This document shows positions 26,232-36,727 of a stretch of 64,000 bases of DNA, piece after piece (position 1 is the stretch's first letter; every line of letters starts with the position of its first letter). The notes beneath the pieces are model-generated. The model had not been told where the DNA came from. It was given only the letters and a program-made list of their open reading frames with translations, and searched no databases. The translations under genes and the position numbers were made by a program. Where the stretch lies: NCBI RefSeq assembly GCF_007035645.1, contig NZ_AP019632.1, positions 2,604,001 through 2,668,000 of the forward strand. Reading direction: 5' to 3'. This DNA comes from Enterobacter asburiae. Lineage in GTDB: Bacteria > Pseudomonadota > Gammaproteobacteria > Enterobacterales > Enterobacteriaceae.

Positions 26232-27380
26232 ATGATGAAAAACCTGGCTACCCTGAGCGTACACAGCGGCGAGTTCAACGACCAGCACGGTGCCGTCATG
26301 CCGCCGATATACGCCACCTCAACGTTTGCGCAACCGTCACCCGGCGAGCATACCGGCTATGAGTATTCCCGCAGCGGCAACCCTACCCGCCATGCGCTGG
26401 AAACCGCCATCGCTGAACTGGAAGGCGGCACGCGCGGCTACGCCTTCGCCTCCGGTCTGGCGGCCATCTCCACGGTGCTCGAACTGCTGGATAAAGACAG
26501 CCATATTGTCGCCATTGATGACGTTTACGGCGGGACGTATCGCCTGATTGAAAACGTGCGCAAGCGCAGCACCGGCCTGCAGGTCAGCTGGGTTAAACCG
26601 GACGACTTAGCTGGTCTCGAGGCCGCCATTCGCCCGGATACCCGCATGGTGTGGGTCGAAACGCCAACCAACCCGCTGCTGAAGCTGGCGGATCTGGCGG
26701 CCATTGCGGCGATCGCCCGCCGTCATAACGTCATCAGCGTGGCGGATAACACCTTCGCGTCACCGGTGATCCACCGTCCGCTGGAGTCAGGTTTCGATAT
26801 CGTGGTGCACTCCGCCACCAAATACCTGAACGGCCACTCTGACGTGGTGGCCGGGCTGGCGATTGTCGGGGACAACAGGGAACTGGCGGATAAGCTGGGC
26901 TATCTGCAAAACGCGGTAGGCGGCGTATTGGATCCATTCAGCAGCTTCCTGACGCTGCGCGGTATTCGCACGCTTGCTTTGAGGGTAGAAAAGCACAGCA
27001 CCAACGCGCTGGCGATTGCGCAATGGCTGGAGCAGCATCCTCTGGTCGAAAAGGTGTTCTATCCCGGCCTGGAATCGCATCCGCAATATCAACTTGCCCG
27101 CACGCAGATGGCCCTGCCCGGCGGGATGATTTCCGTGGTGGTAAAAGGCGATGCGCAACGCGCCACCGAGGTGATTCGCAACCTGAAGCTGTTCACCCTC
27201 GCGGAAAGCCTCGGCGGTGTGGAAAGTCTGGTGAGCCAGCCTTACAGCATGACGCATGCCTCGATTCCGCTGGAGCAACGCCTGGCTAACGGCATTGTGC
27301 CGCAGCTAATTCGGCTCTCAGTCGGGATTGAAGATCCGAAAGACCTGATTGCCGATCTCAGCCAGGCGCTGCAAAAATAA
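26232..27380 (+). CDS. mtcC: Cystathionine gamma-lyase/gamma-synthase family (MtcC-like)
   Basis: 382 aa, PLP fold type I of the Cys/Met metabolism family. PLP Lys in HSATKYLNGHSDVVAG; other family marks are YEYSRSGNPTRHALE and SLGGVESLVSQP. Downstream of mtcB with an 8-bp gap, it should cleave cystathionine to cysteine, 2-oxobutyrate and ammonia (reverse transsulfuration). Sequence alone cannot exclude gamma-synthase activity, but the neighbour argues for lyase. The second ATG (26235) has the better SD spacing. Confidence 0.88.
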   Translation: MMKNLATLSVHSGEFNDQHGAVMPPIYATSTFAQPSPGEHTGYEYSRSGNPTRHALETAIAELEGGTRGYAFASGLAAISTVLELLDKDSHIVAIDDVYGGTYRLIENVRKRSTGLQVSWVKPDDLAGLEAAIRPDTRMVWVETPTNPLLKLADLAAIAAIARRHNVISVADNTFASPVIHRPLESGFDIVVHSATKYLNGHSDVVAGLAIVGDNRELADKLGYLQNAVGGVLDPFSSFLTLRGIRTLALRVEKHSTNALAIAQWLEQHPLVEKVFYPGLESHPQYQLARTQMALPGGMISVVVKGDAQRATEVIRNLKLFTLAESLGGVESLVSQPYSMTHASIPLEQRLANGIVPQLIRLSVGIEDPKDLIADLSQALQK

Positions 27381-27757
27381 GCAAAACGCGGCAGGTCAAT
27401 CACCTGCCGCCATAAGTTGTCATCATGGCTTAACGCCTTGATAACAATATTATGTGAAACTGCACAGATTATTTCTGAAACACCGTTTCCATTTTCCTTT
27501 TATCTTAAAATCAGCGTATAATGCGCGCCTAATCCCTGGTGAATGGTTTCAGCGCTTGGAATACAAAAAACAACGTACAACTTCTCCTCTCCTTCGTTGG
27601 GCTGTCAATCAGGCACACTTTCTTCTGCACGCTCATTTGATGTCTCCTATCCTTAGTGCGTGTCATATACTCTTTTGCAACACAGGTTTGACTCCGCGGC
27701 GGTGCGCCCCCGGAGCGAGATTTCCATATCCTTCCCAACTTAAAGACTAAGACTGTC
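27381..27757 (+). promoter_or_regulatory. pykF promoter region with Cra site and long leader
   Basis: 377 bp without a gene. TATAAT (27517-27522) is a strong -10 with a poor -35. TGAATGGTTTCAGC (27540-27553), just after the expected start, matches the Cra/FruR operator (TGAAACGTTTCA), as in E. coli where Cra represses pykF. The leader is about 230 nt and no strong SD precedes the ATG. Confidence 0.75.
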
Positions 27758-29179
27758 ATGAAAAAGACGAAAATTGTTTGTACTATCGGCCCGAAAACCG
27801 AATCTGAAGAGATGCTGACCAAAATGCTGGACGCCGGCATGAACGTGATGCGTCTGAACTTCTCCCACGGTGATTACGCAGAACACGGTCAGCGTATCCA
27901 GAACTTGCGCAACGTAATGAGCAAGACCGGTAAAAAAGCTGCGATCCTGCTGGATACCAAAGGTCCAGAAATCCGTACCATCAAACTGGAAGGCGGTAAC
28001 GACGTCTCTCTGAAAGCGGGCCAGACCTTCACCTTCACCACCGACAAATCCGTTGTCGGCAACAGCGAAATCGTTGCAGTGACCTATGAAGGCTTCACCA
28101 ACGACCTGTCCGTCGGTAACACCGTGCTGGTAGACGATGGTCTGATCGGTATGGAAGTCACCGCGATCGAAGGCAACAAGGTTATCTGTAAGGTGCTGAA
28201 CAACGGCGACCTGGGCGAAAACAAAGGCGTTAACCTGCCGGGCGTCTCTATCGCACTGCCAGCACTGGCCGAAAAAGACAAACAGGACCTGATCTTCGGC
28301 TGCGAACAAGGCGTTGACTTTGTTGCGGCCTCCTTCATCCGTAAGCGTTCTGACGTGGTTGAAATTCGTGAGCACCTGAAAGCGCACGGCGGCGAGAAGA
28401 TCCAGATCATCTCCAAAATTGAAAACCAGGAAGGCCTGAACAACTTCGACGAAATCCTCGAAGCGTCTGACGGCATCATGGTTGCACGTGGTGACCTGGG
28501 CGTAGAAATCCCGGTTGAAGAAGTGATCTTCGCGCAGAAGATGATGATCGAGAAATGCGTTCGCGCGCGCAAAGTGGTTATCACCGCAACGCAGATGCTG
28601 GACTCCATGATCAAAAACCCACGCCCAACCCGCGCAGAAGCAGGCGACGTGGCTAACGCCATCCTCGACGGTACTGATGCCGTTATGCTGTCCGGCGAAT
28701 CCGCAAAAGGTAAATATCCGCTGGAAGCGGTGTCCATCATGGCCACCATCTGCGAACGTACCGACCGCGTAATGAAAAGCCGTCTGGACTACAACAACGA
28801 CAGCCGCAAGCTGCGCATCACCGAAGCGGTTTGCCGCGGTGCAGTAGAGACGGCTGAGAAGCTGGAAGCACCGCTGATCGTGGTTGCGACCCAGGGCGGT
28901 AAATCTGCTCGCGCGGTGCGTAAATACTTCCCGGATGCGACTATCCTGGCGCTGACCACCAACGAAACCACGGCTCGTCAGCTGGTGCTGAGCAAAGGCG
29001 TGATCCCTCACCTGGTGAAAGAGATCGCGTCTACGGATGATTTCTACCGTCTGGGTAAAGAAGTGGCTCTGGAGCTGGTTGATCGTGGTCTGGCACAGAA
29101 AGGTGACGTTGTGGTCATGGTTTCTGGCGCGCTGGTGCCAAGCGGAACCACCAATACCGCATCTGTTCACGTGCTGTAA
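27758..29179 (+). CDS. pykF: Pyruvate kinase I
   Basis: 473 aa. Converts phosphoenolpyruvate and ADP to pyruvate and ATP; the type I enzyme is activated by fructose 1,6-bisphosphate. Visible motifs: [11 protein letters not shown], the active-site helix [16 protein letters not shown] (catalytic Lys) and [11 protein letters not shown]. Codon use is strongly biased as in highly expressed genes, which also produces a spurious full-length antisense frame. Ends three codons after the usual E. coli end. Confidence 0.98.
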   Translation: MKKTKIVCTIGPKTESEEMLTKMLDAGMNVMRLNFSHGDYAEHGQRIQNLRNVMSKTGKKAAILLDTKGPEIRTIKLEGGNDVSLKAGQTFTFTTDKSVVGNSEIVAVTYEGFTNDLSVGNTVLVDDGLIGMEVTAIEGNKVICKVLNNGDLGENKGVNLPGVSIALPALAEKDKQDLIFGCEQGVDFVAASFIRKRSDVVEIREHLKAHGGEKIQIISKIENQEGLNNFDEILEASDGIMVARGDLGVEIPVEEVIFAQKMMIEKCVRARKVVITATQMLDSMIKNPRPTRAEAGDVANAILDGTDAVMLSGESAKGKYPLEAVSIMATICERTDRVMKSRLDYNNDSRKLRITEAVCRGAVETAEKLEAPLIVVATQGGKSARAVRKYFPDATILALTTNETTARQLVLSKGVIPHLVKEIASTDDFYRLGKEVALELVDRGLAQKGDVVVMVSGALVPSGTTNTASVHVL

Positions 29180-29205
29180 TAATTCCCGAACGAATTAATT
29201 TTGAT

Positions 29206-29232
29206 AAAAAGCGCCCTCCGGGCGCTTTTTTT
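29206..29232 (+). terminator. pykF terminator
   Basis: A-tract, GCGCCC-TCC-GGGCGC and TTTTTTT, starting 26 bp after the pykF stop. Confidence 0.93.
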
Positions 29233-29415
29233 ATTCCTGGCATTAGCTAAAGTCATTCAAATTGCAAATCGGGTTTTTCTATTTAATTGCGAATTATCTA
29301 AGATGAATCCGATGATAAATGCCTTTTTTTACATAGATTTTTGCTCAAAAAGGGCCGATTCGATGCTTCTTTGAGCGAACGATCAAAAATAGGTGTATTC
29401 CCATCAAAAAAATAT

Positions 29416-29444
29416 TCTCAACCCAAAAAACTTTGTGTAATACT
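29416..29444 (+). promoter_or_regulatory. lpp promoter
   Basis: AATACT (29439-29444) and the flanking CTTTGTGTAATACTTGTAAC are the same as in the strong E. coli lpp promoter; -35 TCTCAA at 29416-29421, 17-bp spacer. The ~37-nt leader with GAGGGTATTAATA before ATG is also conserved. The 230 bp upstream (29233-29415) are very AT-rich, fitting an UP element; no gene is seen there. Confidence 0.85.
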
Positions 29445-29476
29445 TGTAACGCTACATGGAGATTAACTCAATCTAG

Positions 29477-29725
<249 letters not shown>

Positions 29726-29740
29726 TAGTACCTGTTAATA

Positions 29741-29770
29741 AAATGGCGCACATTGTGCGCCATTTTTTTT
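29741..29770 (+). terminator. lpp terminator
   Basis: ATGGCGCAC-ATT-GTGCGCCAT, a 9-bp stem with a following T8 tract; it ends 16 bp before the convergent ldtE stop. Confidence 0.93.
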
Positions 29771-29785
29771 GCCTGCGTCAAACGG

Positions 29786-30799
29786 CTACTGCGTCACCTT
29801 CTCCCCTTCATCTTCCGCTACCGCAGCGGACACCCGACTGTTCTGCACCGACAACACGCTATTGCTGGCCGACGGGCCGCTCTCTGACGACACGATAACC
29901 GGGATCCCGGCGCGGCGTGACAGGGCTTTCTCGATCAGCGCCTTATCGCTTCCCGCCTGAGAAACAAAGGTCGCAAAGTCGGCGGAGTGGGTAATGGGCG
30001 AGACCTGCGGGTTTTCTCCCTCAGCCTGCGCCAGCGGGCGATGGACTTCAATATAGCGTTTACCATCCGGCTCCACGGAGAACTTCACGGGTTCATTGAT
30101 AATCTGTACCCGCGTGCCAACCCGCACCTGTTCAAACAGGGCTTTAATGTCCGGGGCGTTCATCCGCATACAGCCGGAGCTGACGCGCAGGCCAACGCTG
30201 TCCGGCGCGCTGGTGCCATGGATGAGATATTCCCCGTTGCCCACGCCTAAACGCAGTGCGAAGCGTCCCAGCGGGTTATTTGGCCCGGCAGGTACCACCG
30301 GCGGTAATTTGATTCCCTGCTCCAGAGAGCGGGCTCTGATGCCCGGCGTGGGCGTCCAGGTAGGATTCGGGATTTTCTGGCTTACGCGCGTGGTCGTAAC
30401 CGGCGTTTCCAGCCCCAGCTGTCCGATGCCGAGCGGGAAGACCTGAACGATGTTTTCTCCCGGCGGGAAGTAGTAGAGCCGCAGCTCAGCGAGGTTCACC
30501 ACAATCCCCTCGCGCGGCGTGTCCGGCAGCAGCATCTGCGACGGGATGGTAATGACGGTTCCCGGCGCCGGGTTGACTGGCGCAATGGTATTGTTCGTTT
30601 CCAGAATCACCTGCGCCGCGGTATTAAACCGGCGGGCGATGGTCTGCAGCTTATTATCCCCTTCCTGTATCGTGTAGGTTTGATTTTGCCCAATCAGGCG
30701 ACTGCCTGCGGGCGGCAACGGATAGTCCATCGCGCGGGCCGAATTAAGTGCGCCGAGCGAACTGAGGAGTAATAGAGTTATGAGAGACGCGCGCTTCAT
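29786..30799 (-). CDS. ldtE: L,D-transpeptidase LdtE (YnhG)
   Basis: 337 aa. Signal peptide (residues 1-23, ...NSARA), LysM domain ([18 protein letters not shown], ~47-90) and YkuD catalytic domain with [20 protein letters not shown], active Cys in SGCMR. It forms 3-3 mDAP cross-links in peptidoglycan in the periplasm (LdtD/E group). The ~60-residue C-terminal tail is variable and low in motif content. Next to lpp and the suf operon as in E. coli. Confidence 0.95.
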   Translation of the reverse strand: MKRASLITLLLLSSLGALNSARAMDYPLPPAGSRLIGQNQTYTIQEGDNKLQTIARRFNTAAQVILETNNTIAPVNPAPGTVITIPSQMLLPDTPREGIVVNLAELRLYYFPPGENIVQVFPLGIGQLGLETPVTTTRVSQKIPNPTWTPTPGIRARSLEQGIKLPPVVPAGPNNPLGRFALRLGVGNGEYLIHGTSAPDSVGLRVSSGCMRMNAPDIKALFEQVRVGTRVQIINEPVKFSVEPDGKRYIEVHRPLAQAEGENPQVSPITHSADFATFVSQAGSDKALIEKALSRRAGIPVIVSSESGPSASNSVLSVQNSRVSAAVAEDEGEKVTQ

Positions 30800-30837
30800 G
30801 CTGAGATTCCTTATTCACTGGCAGGACGCCAGAAAGC

Positions 30838-30868
30838 TGAAAAACCAGCGAGGCGGGAACCACCTCGC
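30838..30868 (-). terminator. suf operon terminator
   Basis: GCGAGG/CCTCGC stem (30848-30853/30863-30868) followed on the minus strand by TGGTTTTTC, 29 bp past the sufE stop. Confidence 0.65.
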
Positions 30869-30896
30869 GAAACAGAATGAATGCTGTTCTGTAATT

Positions 30897-31313
30897 CTAG
30901 CTAAGGATTGCAGCTTTGGCGCGAATCGCGCGAATCATCGCTTCGAGTCCCTGGGAACGAGACGGGGTGAGGTGTTGTGTGAGGGCCATTTTTTCAAACC
31001 ACGGGCGGACATCGAACGCGACAATATCCTGCGCCGACATCCGGTGATAAAGAATAAAGACGACCGCAATAAGCCCTTTTACAATGGCCGCATCGCTGTC
31101 GCCGTGCAGTGCTATCGTGCCGTCGTCAGACTGCTCCATCACAATCCACACCTGGCTCTGACAGCCCTGAATAATATTTTCCGGGTTATGCGCCTCTTCA
31201 CCGAGCGGCGGCAGACGCTGCCCCAGCTCGATGATATACAGGTACTTCTCTTCCCAGTTTGCGCAACGCCCAAAGTTGCGCAGCAATTTGTCTCTGTCCG
31301 GCAGTTCTGCCAT
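30897..31313 (-). CDS. sufE: Cysteine desulfuration protein SufE
   Basis: 138 aa. Takes persulfide sulfur from SufS on its active Cys51 (in [12 protein letters not shown]) and passes it to the SufBCD scaffold. It starts 14 bp after sufS and is the last gene of the operon. Confidence 0.96.
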   Translation of the reverse strand: MAELPDRDKLLRNFGRCANWEEKYLYIIELGQRLPPLGEEAHNPENIIQGCQSQVWIVMEQSDDGTIALHGDSDAAIVKGLIAVVFILYHRMSAQDIVAFDVRPWFEKMALTQHLTPSRSQGLEAMIRAIRAKAAILS

Positions 31314-31327
31314 CTTTCGCCTCTCCG

Positions 31328-32548
31328 TTAGCCCAGCAGCTGGTGAATGCGCTTAAGCCCCGCCACCAGCCTGTCGACCTCTTCCGTTGTGTTGTACATC
31401 ACCAGCGACGCGCGGCACATTGCCGGCACCTGGTAAAACGCCATCAGCGGCATGGCGCAGTGGTGCCCGGTACGGACCGCCACGCCGTAGTTATCGAGGA
31501 AACTGCCCACGTCATAGGCGTGATGTTTCCCGAGATTGAACGCGATCACCCCTTGCCGGTCGGCAGGCCCGTAGAGGGTCAGATCCGGCACGCTGGCAAG
31601 CTCGGCAAGCGCATAGTGCATCAGCAGCTGTTCGTACTCCTGAATGCTTTCAAGGCCGATTGCGGAGACGTAGGAAACCGCCGCCCCCAGCCCGATAATC
31701 CCGCCGGTGTTGGGCGTACCCGCCTCAAAACGCCACGGCGCGCGCGCGTAGGTGGTGCCTTCCGTCAGGCTGACGGTGGCGATCATCGAGCCGCCCCCTT
31801 CCCACGGCGGCATCGCCTGCAGGATATCTTCCTTCACGTAGAGCACGCCGATCCCGGTCGGCCCATAGAGCTTGTGGCCTGAGAAGACGTAGAAATCGCA
31901 GTCCAGCGCCTGAACGTCAACCGCGTGGTGCATTACCGCCTGGGCGCCGTCAATCAGCACCTTCGCGCCGGCCTGGTGGGCTTTTTCGATAATCTCTGCC
32001 ACCGGGTTTTCCGTCCCCAGCACGTTGGAGACCTGGGTGACCGCCACCAGCCGCGTGCGGTCATCCAGCAGTGCGTCGAGCTGCTCAAGCTGCAGCGTCC
32101 CGTCAAGGTTAAGCGGAATGACCCGCAGCTGCGCGCCAACGCGCTCACAGAGCATCTGCCACGGCACGATATTGGCGTGGTGCTCCATCTGGGTGATGAT
32201 AATATTATCCCCTGCGTGGACCTGCGCGTTGCCCCAGCTGTTAGCGACAAGGTTGATCCCTTCGGTGGTTCCGCGCACGAAGACCAGCTCCTCGGGCGAT
32301 TTCGCATTGAGGAAGGCAGCAATTTGCGTGCGCACGTTTTCCATACGCTGGGTCGCCTCGGCGCTCAGGGTATGAATACCGCGATGCACGGCGGCGTAGC
32401 CGTGGCGATAAAACTCGGCTTCCGCATCCACTACCGGGTTAGGCTTCTGCGCGCTGGCCGCGCTGTCCAGATAGGCCAGAGGAAGACCGTTTACTTCACG
32501 GGTCAGAACCGGAAAATCTGCCCGTACTTTCTCGACGGGAAAACTCAT
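31328..32548 (-). CDS. sufS: Cysteine desulfurase SufS
   Basis: 406 aa, exact family length. PLP enzyme (group II) with Lys in [13 protein letters not shown] and the active Cys in [11 protein letters not shown] near residue 364. It removes sulfur from cysteine as persulfide for Fe-S cluster building under iron or oxidative stress. Its ATG overlaps the sufD stop by 4 bp, so the start at 32548 is sure despite a longer open frame. Confidence 0.97.
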   Translation of the reverse strand: MSFPVEKVRADFPVLTREVNGLPLAYLDSAASAQKPNPVVDAEAEFYRHGYAAVHRGIHTLSAEATQRMENVRTQIAAFLNAKSPEELVFVRGTTEGINLVANSWGNAQVHAGDNIIITQMEHHANIVPWQMLCERVGAQLRVIPLNLDGTLQLEQLDALLDDRTRLVAVTQVSNVLGTENPVAEIIEKAHQAGAKVLIDGAQAVMHHAVDVQALDCDFYVFSGHKLYGPTGIGVLYVKEDILQAMPPWEGGGSMIATVSLTEGTTYARAPWRFEAGTPNTGGIIGLGAAVSYVSAIGLESIQEYEQLLMHYALAELASVPDLTLYGPADRQGVIAFNLGKHHAYDVGSFLDNYGVAVRTGHHCAMPLMAFYQVPAMCRASLVMYNTTEEVDRLVAGLKRIHQLLG

Positions 32549-33816
32549 GCTTCGCCTCCAGGCAGACGCTGACCGATACGCGCCAGCACCTGCTGTTTCA
32601 ACTGACCATCGTTCAGCGCTTCCGTCAGTTCGGCGGCAAACGCATAGATAATCATTTTCTGCGCCGCCTGCTGGTCGATACCGCGGGAACGCAGGTAGAA
32701 CATCTGCTCGTCGTCGATGCGCCCGACCGTCGCACCGTGGCTGCACTTCACGTCGTCGGCGTAGATCTCCAGCTGCGGTTTGGTGTCCACTTCCGCCAGG
32801 CGACCTAACAGCAGATTGTTGTTGGTCATCTGCCCGTCGGTTTTAATGGCGTGCTGCGCCACGTTAATCAGTCCGTTAAACACCGCGCGCCCTTTATCAC
32901 TCACGATAGTTTTGTGCAGCTGGCGGCTGTTGCAGTAGCCCTTGTTGTGCTCAAGCCAGGTGCGCGTGTCGCACACTTCAGATTTAACCGGCATCGCCAG
33001 GCTGTTGATGCGCAGCGTGGTGTTTTCACCGTTAAGCTGCGTGCTGGTGTTGTGGCGCAATACCGACCCGCCGAGCAGGAAGCTGTGGCTGTACGCCGCG
33101 GCATCCTGACCCAGCACAATATCGTTATGGGCAAAGTGGTGGCTCTGCGCATTCTCAAACGCCAGCTTGACGTGGTGAAGCTGGGCATTGGCGGCAACGT
33201 TCATCGTCAGACGCGATCCGGTAAAGTGCCGGACATCGTTAAGGCTGACGTAATGTTCGATTACCGTGGCTTCCGCCCCCTCCGCCAGCTCAAGATGGTG
33301 GCGATAGTGCGCGGTGTTGATTTCGTCGCCGTCCAGACCCTGGGTGATGTGCATCAGCAGCAGCGGTTTTGCCGGACGCTGGTTACGCTTCACGCGTATA
33401 TGCGTCACGCTGCGGGCCAGGCTCTCGGTCAGGTGGAGGAAAACCTCAGGCTGAACCGGGGCGCTCAGGGGCTGGCGATCGTCGTTTATCTCAATCTCAA
33501 ATCCGCTCCCCTGAAGGGCGTCGCTCAGCTCCGGACGGAACTCACCGTCGACAAACACCAAGCGCACGGCGTCCACGTTTACGGCCAGCGCGTCACGCTG
33601 CGCCGGGATGAGATCCGCCAGGCGGGTCACAAACTCGGCGTTCAGCAGGCCATCAAGCGGGGTGTATTTCCAGTTCTCATGCTTACGCGTCGGCAGGCCG
33701 AGACGCAGCATCTGCTGCAGATGCTGCTGCGCCTGCTCAGAGCGCGTGCCGCCCTGGGCTTCAAACAGCCGGTGCCACTGCTGGAGCGCATTACTGCTGT
33801 TCGGTAAGCCAGCCAT
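32545..33816 (-). CDS. sufD: Fe-S scaffold protein SufD
   Basis: 423 aa, same length as E. coli SufD and starting [15 protein letters not shown]. Right-handed beta-helix core with C-terminal helices ([15 protein letters not shown]); forms the SufBC2D complex. The conserved His of CSHGATVGR needed for cluster assembly is present. Overlaps sufC by 26 bp. Confidence 0.96.
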   Translation of the reverse strand: MAGLPNSSNALQQWHRLFEAQGGTRSEQAQQHLQQMLRLGLPTRKHENWKYTPLDGLLNAEFVTRLADLIPAQRDALAVNVDAVRLVFVDGEFRPELSDALQGSGFEIEINDDRQPLSAPVQPEVFLHLTESLARSVTHIRVKRNQRPAKPLLLMHITQGLDGDEINTAHYRHHLELAEGAEATVIEHYVSLNDVRHFTGSRLTMNVAANAQLHHVKLAFENAQSHHFAHNDIVLGQDAAAYSHSFLLGGSVLRHNTSTQLNGENTTLRINSLAMPVKSEVCDTRTWLEHNKGYCNSRQLHKTIVSDKGRAVFNGLINVAQHAIKTDGQMTNNNLLLGRLAEVDTKPQLEIYADDVKCSHGATVGRIDDEQMFYLRSRGIDQQAAQKMIIYAFAAELTEALNDGQLKQQVLARIGQRLPGGEA

Positions 33817-34537
33817 AGCCCTGCTCCTCCAGTTGTTTAACCAGCGTGAAATCACCGGATTTCACAATACGCCCCTGGTAAAGCACGTGAACGTAATCCG
33901 GCTTAATGTAGTCCAGAATGCGCTGGTAGTGGGTGACGATAATGAACGAACGCTTGCCGTCGCGCAGGGAGTTCACCCCGTCAGCGACAATCTTCAGGGC
34001 GTCGATATCCAGACCGGAGTCGGTTTCATCCAGAATGCACAGCTCGGGCTCCAGCACCGCCATCTGCAGAATGTCGTTACGCTTTTTCTCGCCGCCGGAA
34101 AAGCCAACGTTCACCGAACGGGTCAGCAGATTTTCCGGCATTTTCAGCAGCTTGATCTTCTCTTCCATCAGGTCCTGGAAGTCAAAGCGGTCCAGCGCCT
34201 CCAGGCCGCGATACTTGCGCACCGCATTCAGCGCCGTCTGCAGGAAGAACTGGTTGCTGACGCCAGGAATTTCGACCGGGTACTGGAAGGCCATGAAGAT
34301 GCCCTCTCCCGCGCGGTCTTCCGGCGACATCTCCAGAAGGTCTTTGCCGTTAAACTCCACCGAGCCGTGGGTTACCTCATAATCTTCGCGCCCCGCCAGC
34401 GTCGCAGAAAGCGTACTTTTCCCGGAGCCGTTCGGCCCCATGATGGCGTGAACTTCACCCGGCTTGACGTCAAAATTGAGGCCACGCAGGATGGCTTTGT
34501 CTTCTACGCTGACCTGTAAATCTTTAATGCTTAACAT
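33791..34537 (-). CDS. sufC: SufC ABC-type ATPase
   Basis: 248 aa. Walker A GPNGSGKST, signature FSGGEKKRNDI, Walker B LCILDETDSGLDIDAL. Soluble ABC ATPase that drives conformational change of SufBD during cluster assembly; not a transporter. 9 bp after sufB. Confidence 0.97.
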   Translation of the reverse strand: MLSIKDLQVSVEDKAILRGLNFDVKPGEVHAIMGPNGSGKSTLSATLAGREDYEVTHGSVEFNGKDLLEMSPEDRAGEGIFMAFQYPVEIPGVSNQFFLQTALNAVRKYRGLEALDRFDFQDLMEEKIKLLKMPENLLTRSVNVGFSGGEKKRNDILQMAVLEPELCILDETDSGLDIDALKIVADGVNSLRDGKRSFIIVTHYQRILDYIKPDYVHVLYQGRIVKSGDFTLVKQLEEQGYGWLTEQQ

Positions 34538-34546
34538 GTGCTTTCC

Positions 34547-36037
34547 TTAACCGACGCTGTGTTCAAGACTAATGGCGAGGAGTTTCTGGGCTTCAACGGC
34601 AAATTCCAGCGGCAGTTCAGAGAACACGTCCTTACAGAAGCCGTTAACGATCATCGAGATGGCGTCTTCTTCGCTGATCCCGCGCTGCAGGCAGTAGAAG
34701 AGCTGATCTTCCCCAATCCGCGACGTCGTCGCCTCGTGCTCAAGCTGGGCCGTGTTGTTACGGCACTCGACGTACGGGAAGGTATGCGCCCCGCAGTCAG
34801 CGCCAATCAGCATCGAGTCACACTGGGTAAAGTTTCGCGCATTGGTGGCCGTCGGCATGATTTTCACCAGCCCGCGATAGCTGTTCTGGCTATGCCCGGC
34901 AGAGATCCCTTTCGAGATGATGGTTGATTTGGTGTTTTTACCGATGTGGATCATCTTGGTGCCGGTATCGGCCTGCTGATGGCCGCTGGTCAGCGCCACC
35001 GAGTAAAACTCGCCGATGGAGTTATCCCCGCGCAGAATGCAGCTCGGGTATTTCCAGGTGATGGCAGAGCCGGTTTCTGACTGGGTCCACGACATCTTGC
35101 TGTTTTCGCCTTCGCACAGCGCGCGCTTGGTGACGAAGTTCAGGATACCGCCGGTATTGCCGTCGCCCGGGAACCAGTTTTGCACCGTGGAGTATTTCAC
35201 CTCGGCATCTTTGTGGATGATGACCTCCACCACCGCCGCGTGCAGCTGGTAGCTGTCGCGGACCGGGGCGGAGCACCCTTCGATATAGCTGACGTAGCTG
35301 CCTTCATCCGCAACCAGAATCGTGCGTTCGAACTGGCCGGTTTTTTCGGCGTTGATACGGAAATACGTCGACAGCTCCATCGGGCAGCGCACGCCTTTCG
35401 GCACATAGATAAAGGTGCCGTCAGAGGCTACCGCCGCGTTGAGCGCCGCAAAGAAGTTGTCGTTAGAAGGCACCACGGTCCCAATGTATTTTTTCACCAG
35501 TTCCGGATGATCGTGAATCGCTTCGCCGAAGGAGCAGAAAATGATCCCCTGCTCTGCCAGCTTCTCGCGGTAGGTGGTTGCCACCGAGACGGAGTCGAAA
35601 ATGGCGTCCACCGCCACCTCTTTCCCCTCACGCACGGGCACGCCAAGCTGGTTAAAGGCTTCTTCCACCTCTTTGCTGAGGAAACTGTTCTCCTCACCGG
35701 TTTGCTGCACCGCGCCGGGCTGCGAGGCGCAGGTATCGTCACAGCTGCCGCAGGAGGGCGCGGAGTAGTAGCTGTAATCCTGATAGTTCAGCTTGTCGTA
35801 GTGCGCTTTCAGCCAGTGCGGTTCTTCCATCTCCAGCCAGGCGCGGAAGGCGCTCAGGCGGAACTCCAGCATCCACTCGGGCTCGTTGCGTTTCGCCGAG
35901 ATCGCCCGCACGACATCTTCGTTGATGCCTTTCGCCAGCTCATCGGTCTGCAGCTGGGTGAAGAACCCCTCTTTATAGTTGAGGTGCCCACCGCCCCAGG
36001 TATTTACTTCACTCGTTGCTTCAGTATTACGAGACAT
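34547..36037 (-). CDS. sufB: Fe-S scaffold protein SufB
   Basis: 496 aa. Main cluster-assembly subunit; the conserved C-terminal region with [18 protein letters not shown] contains the Cys used for sulfur receipt, and CSHG-type residues are replaced as usual in SufB by [13 protein letters not shown]. An N-terminal CxxC pair region ([11 protein letters not shown]) is present. The start [10 protein letters not shown] at 36037 follows sufA by 8 bp; 13 upstream codons are not used. Confidence 0.97.
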   Translation of the reverse strand: MSRNTEATSEVNTWGGGHLNYKEGFFTQLQTDELAKGINEDVVRAISAKRNEPEWMLEFRLSAFRAWLEMEEPHWLKAHYDKLNYQDYSYYSAPSCGSCDDTCASQPGAVQQTGEENSFLSKEVEEAFNQLGVPVREGKEVAVDAIFDSVSVATTYREKLAEQGIIFCSFGEAIHDHPELVKKYIGTVVPSNDNFFAALNAAVASDGTFIYVPKGVRCPMELSTYFRINAEKTGQFERTILVADEGSYVSYIEGCSAPVRDSYQLHAAVVEVIIHKDAEVKYSTVQNWFPGDGNTGGILNFVTKRALCEGENSKMSWTQSETGSAITWKYPSCILRGDNSIGEFYSVALTSGHQQADTGTKMIHIGKNTKSTIISKGISAGHSQNSYRGLVKIMPTATNARNFTQCDSMLIGADCGAHTFPYVECRNNTAQLEHEATTSRIGEDQLFYCLQRGISEEDAISMIVNGFCKDVFSELPLEFAVEAQKLLAISLEHSVG

Positions 36038-36045
36038 AGTACCGC

Positions 36046-36414
36046 CTATACCCCAAAGCTTTCGCCGCAGCCGCATTCGTTCTGGGCTTTCGGGTTATGA
36101 AATTTGAATAACTGGTTTAAGCCTTCGCGGACGTAGTCCACTTCGGTGCCGTCAATAAACGGCATGGCCTGCAGCGCGACGTACAGCTTCGCGCCGTCAG
36201 TCTCGAACACCAGGTCATCTTTCTCGGGTTCGGTGACGGTATCGAGCACGTAGCCGAAACCCGCGCAGCCGGTCTGTTTGACGCCTAAACGCACGCCAAG
36301 GATCTCAGGCTTTTTCGCCACCAGATCGTGAATATGTGCCGCCGCCGCTGGCGTGAGCGTTAAGCCGCGCCAGGCAAAATCGGCAGGATTAAAGGTTTCT
36401 GAATGCAGTTCCAT
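36046..36414 (-). CDS. sufA: A-type Fe-S carrier SufA
   Basis: 122 aa. HesB/IscA family with the three conserved Cys (QTGCAGFGY and NECGCGES at the C-terminus). It accepts clusters from SufBC2D and delivers them to target enzymes. First gene of the suf operon, with a complex control region upstream. Confidence 0.97.
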   Translation of the reverse strand: MELHSETFNPADFAWRGLTLTPAAAAHIHDLVAKKPEILGVRLGVKQTGCAGFGYVLDTVTEPEKDDLVFETDGAKLYVALQAMPFIDGTEVDYVREGLNQLFKFHNPKAQNECGCGESFGV

Positions 36415-36453
36415 AGGTCCACCTCATCTGATAAGCCATCAGGGCATAACACC

Positions 36454-36481
36454 ATGTTAGTGATAACGATTATCACTTCAA
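36454..36481 (-). promoter_or_regulatory. suf promoter with overlapping Fur box
   Basis: On the minus strand TTGAAG (36476-36481) and TAACAT (36454-36459), 16-bp spacer, predict a start near 36447. The spacer is a symmetric GTGATAACGATTATCAC (36460-36476), a good Fur box: iron-replete cells should block this promoter directly. Confidence 0.8.
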
Positions 36482-36581
36482 CCCTCTGTCAGCAGGGGCA
36501 TTCGGCTAAACCGCCCTTTTTGCCTACTTTTATTAAGCATAGACCCTGTGAGAGGATGCAGTCAGGATGGATGTATTTGTT

Positions 36582-36594
36582 CAATGCATTGATT
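36582..36594 (-). promoter_or_regulatory. IHF site upstream of suf
   Basis: AATCAATGCATTG matches the IHF consensus WATCAANNNNTTR at every fixed position, about 140 bp upstream of the predicted start. It would bend DNA between the OxyR-like site and the promoter, as known for E. coli suf. Confidence 0.65.
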
Positions 36595-36645
36595 AATAAT
36601 GCATTTCGTCGCGGCATTTATGACAGGGAAGAGAAAAGTAAAATA

Positions 36646-36685
36646 TGCATCGGAAATGCCTATTTTTGAGATAGCTTTTGTTCAG
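36646..36685 (-). promoter_or_regulatory. OxyR-like site upstream of suf
   Basis: CTAT-N7-ATAG (36660-36674) is the exact centre of the OxyR consensus, with weaker outer ATAG/CTAT elements. It lies ~215 bp before the predicted start, as in E. coli where OxyR activates suf on peroxide. The rest of the 313-bp sufA/bluR interval shows no gene. Confidence 0.5.
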
Positions 36686-36700
36686 AAAAGGACAAAAACA

Positions 36701-36722
36701 AAAAAAGGCCCTCAAGGCCTCT
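36701..36722 (-). terminator. bluR terminator
   Basis: On the minus strand AGGCC-TTGAG-GGCCT followed by TTTTTT, beginning a few bases after the bluR stop. Confidence 0.75.
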
Positions 36723-36727
36723 GTTAA

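Noticed and set aside
27740..29170. 476-aa open frame antisense to pykF
   Set aside because: Its length follows from the strong codon bias of pykF on the opposite strand. The product (rich in His, Phe, Asn, Gln) shows no family pattern and no SD.
35180..36100. 306-aa open frame antisense to sufB
   Set aside because: Shadow of sufB, whose start, length and motifs agree with the family.
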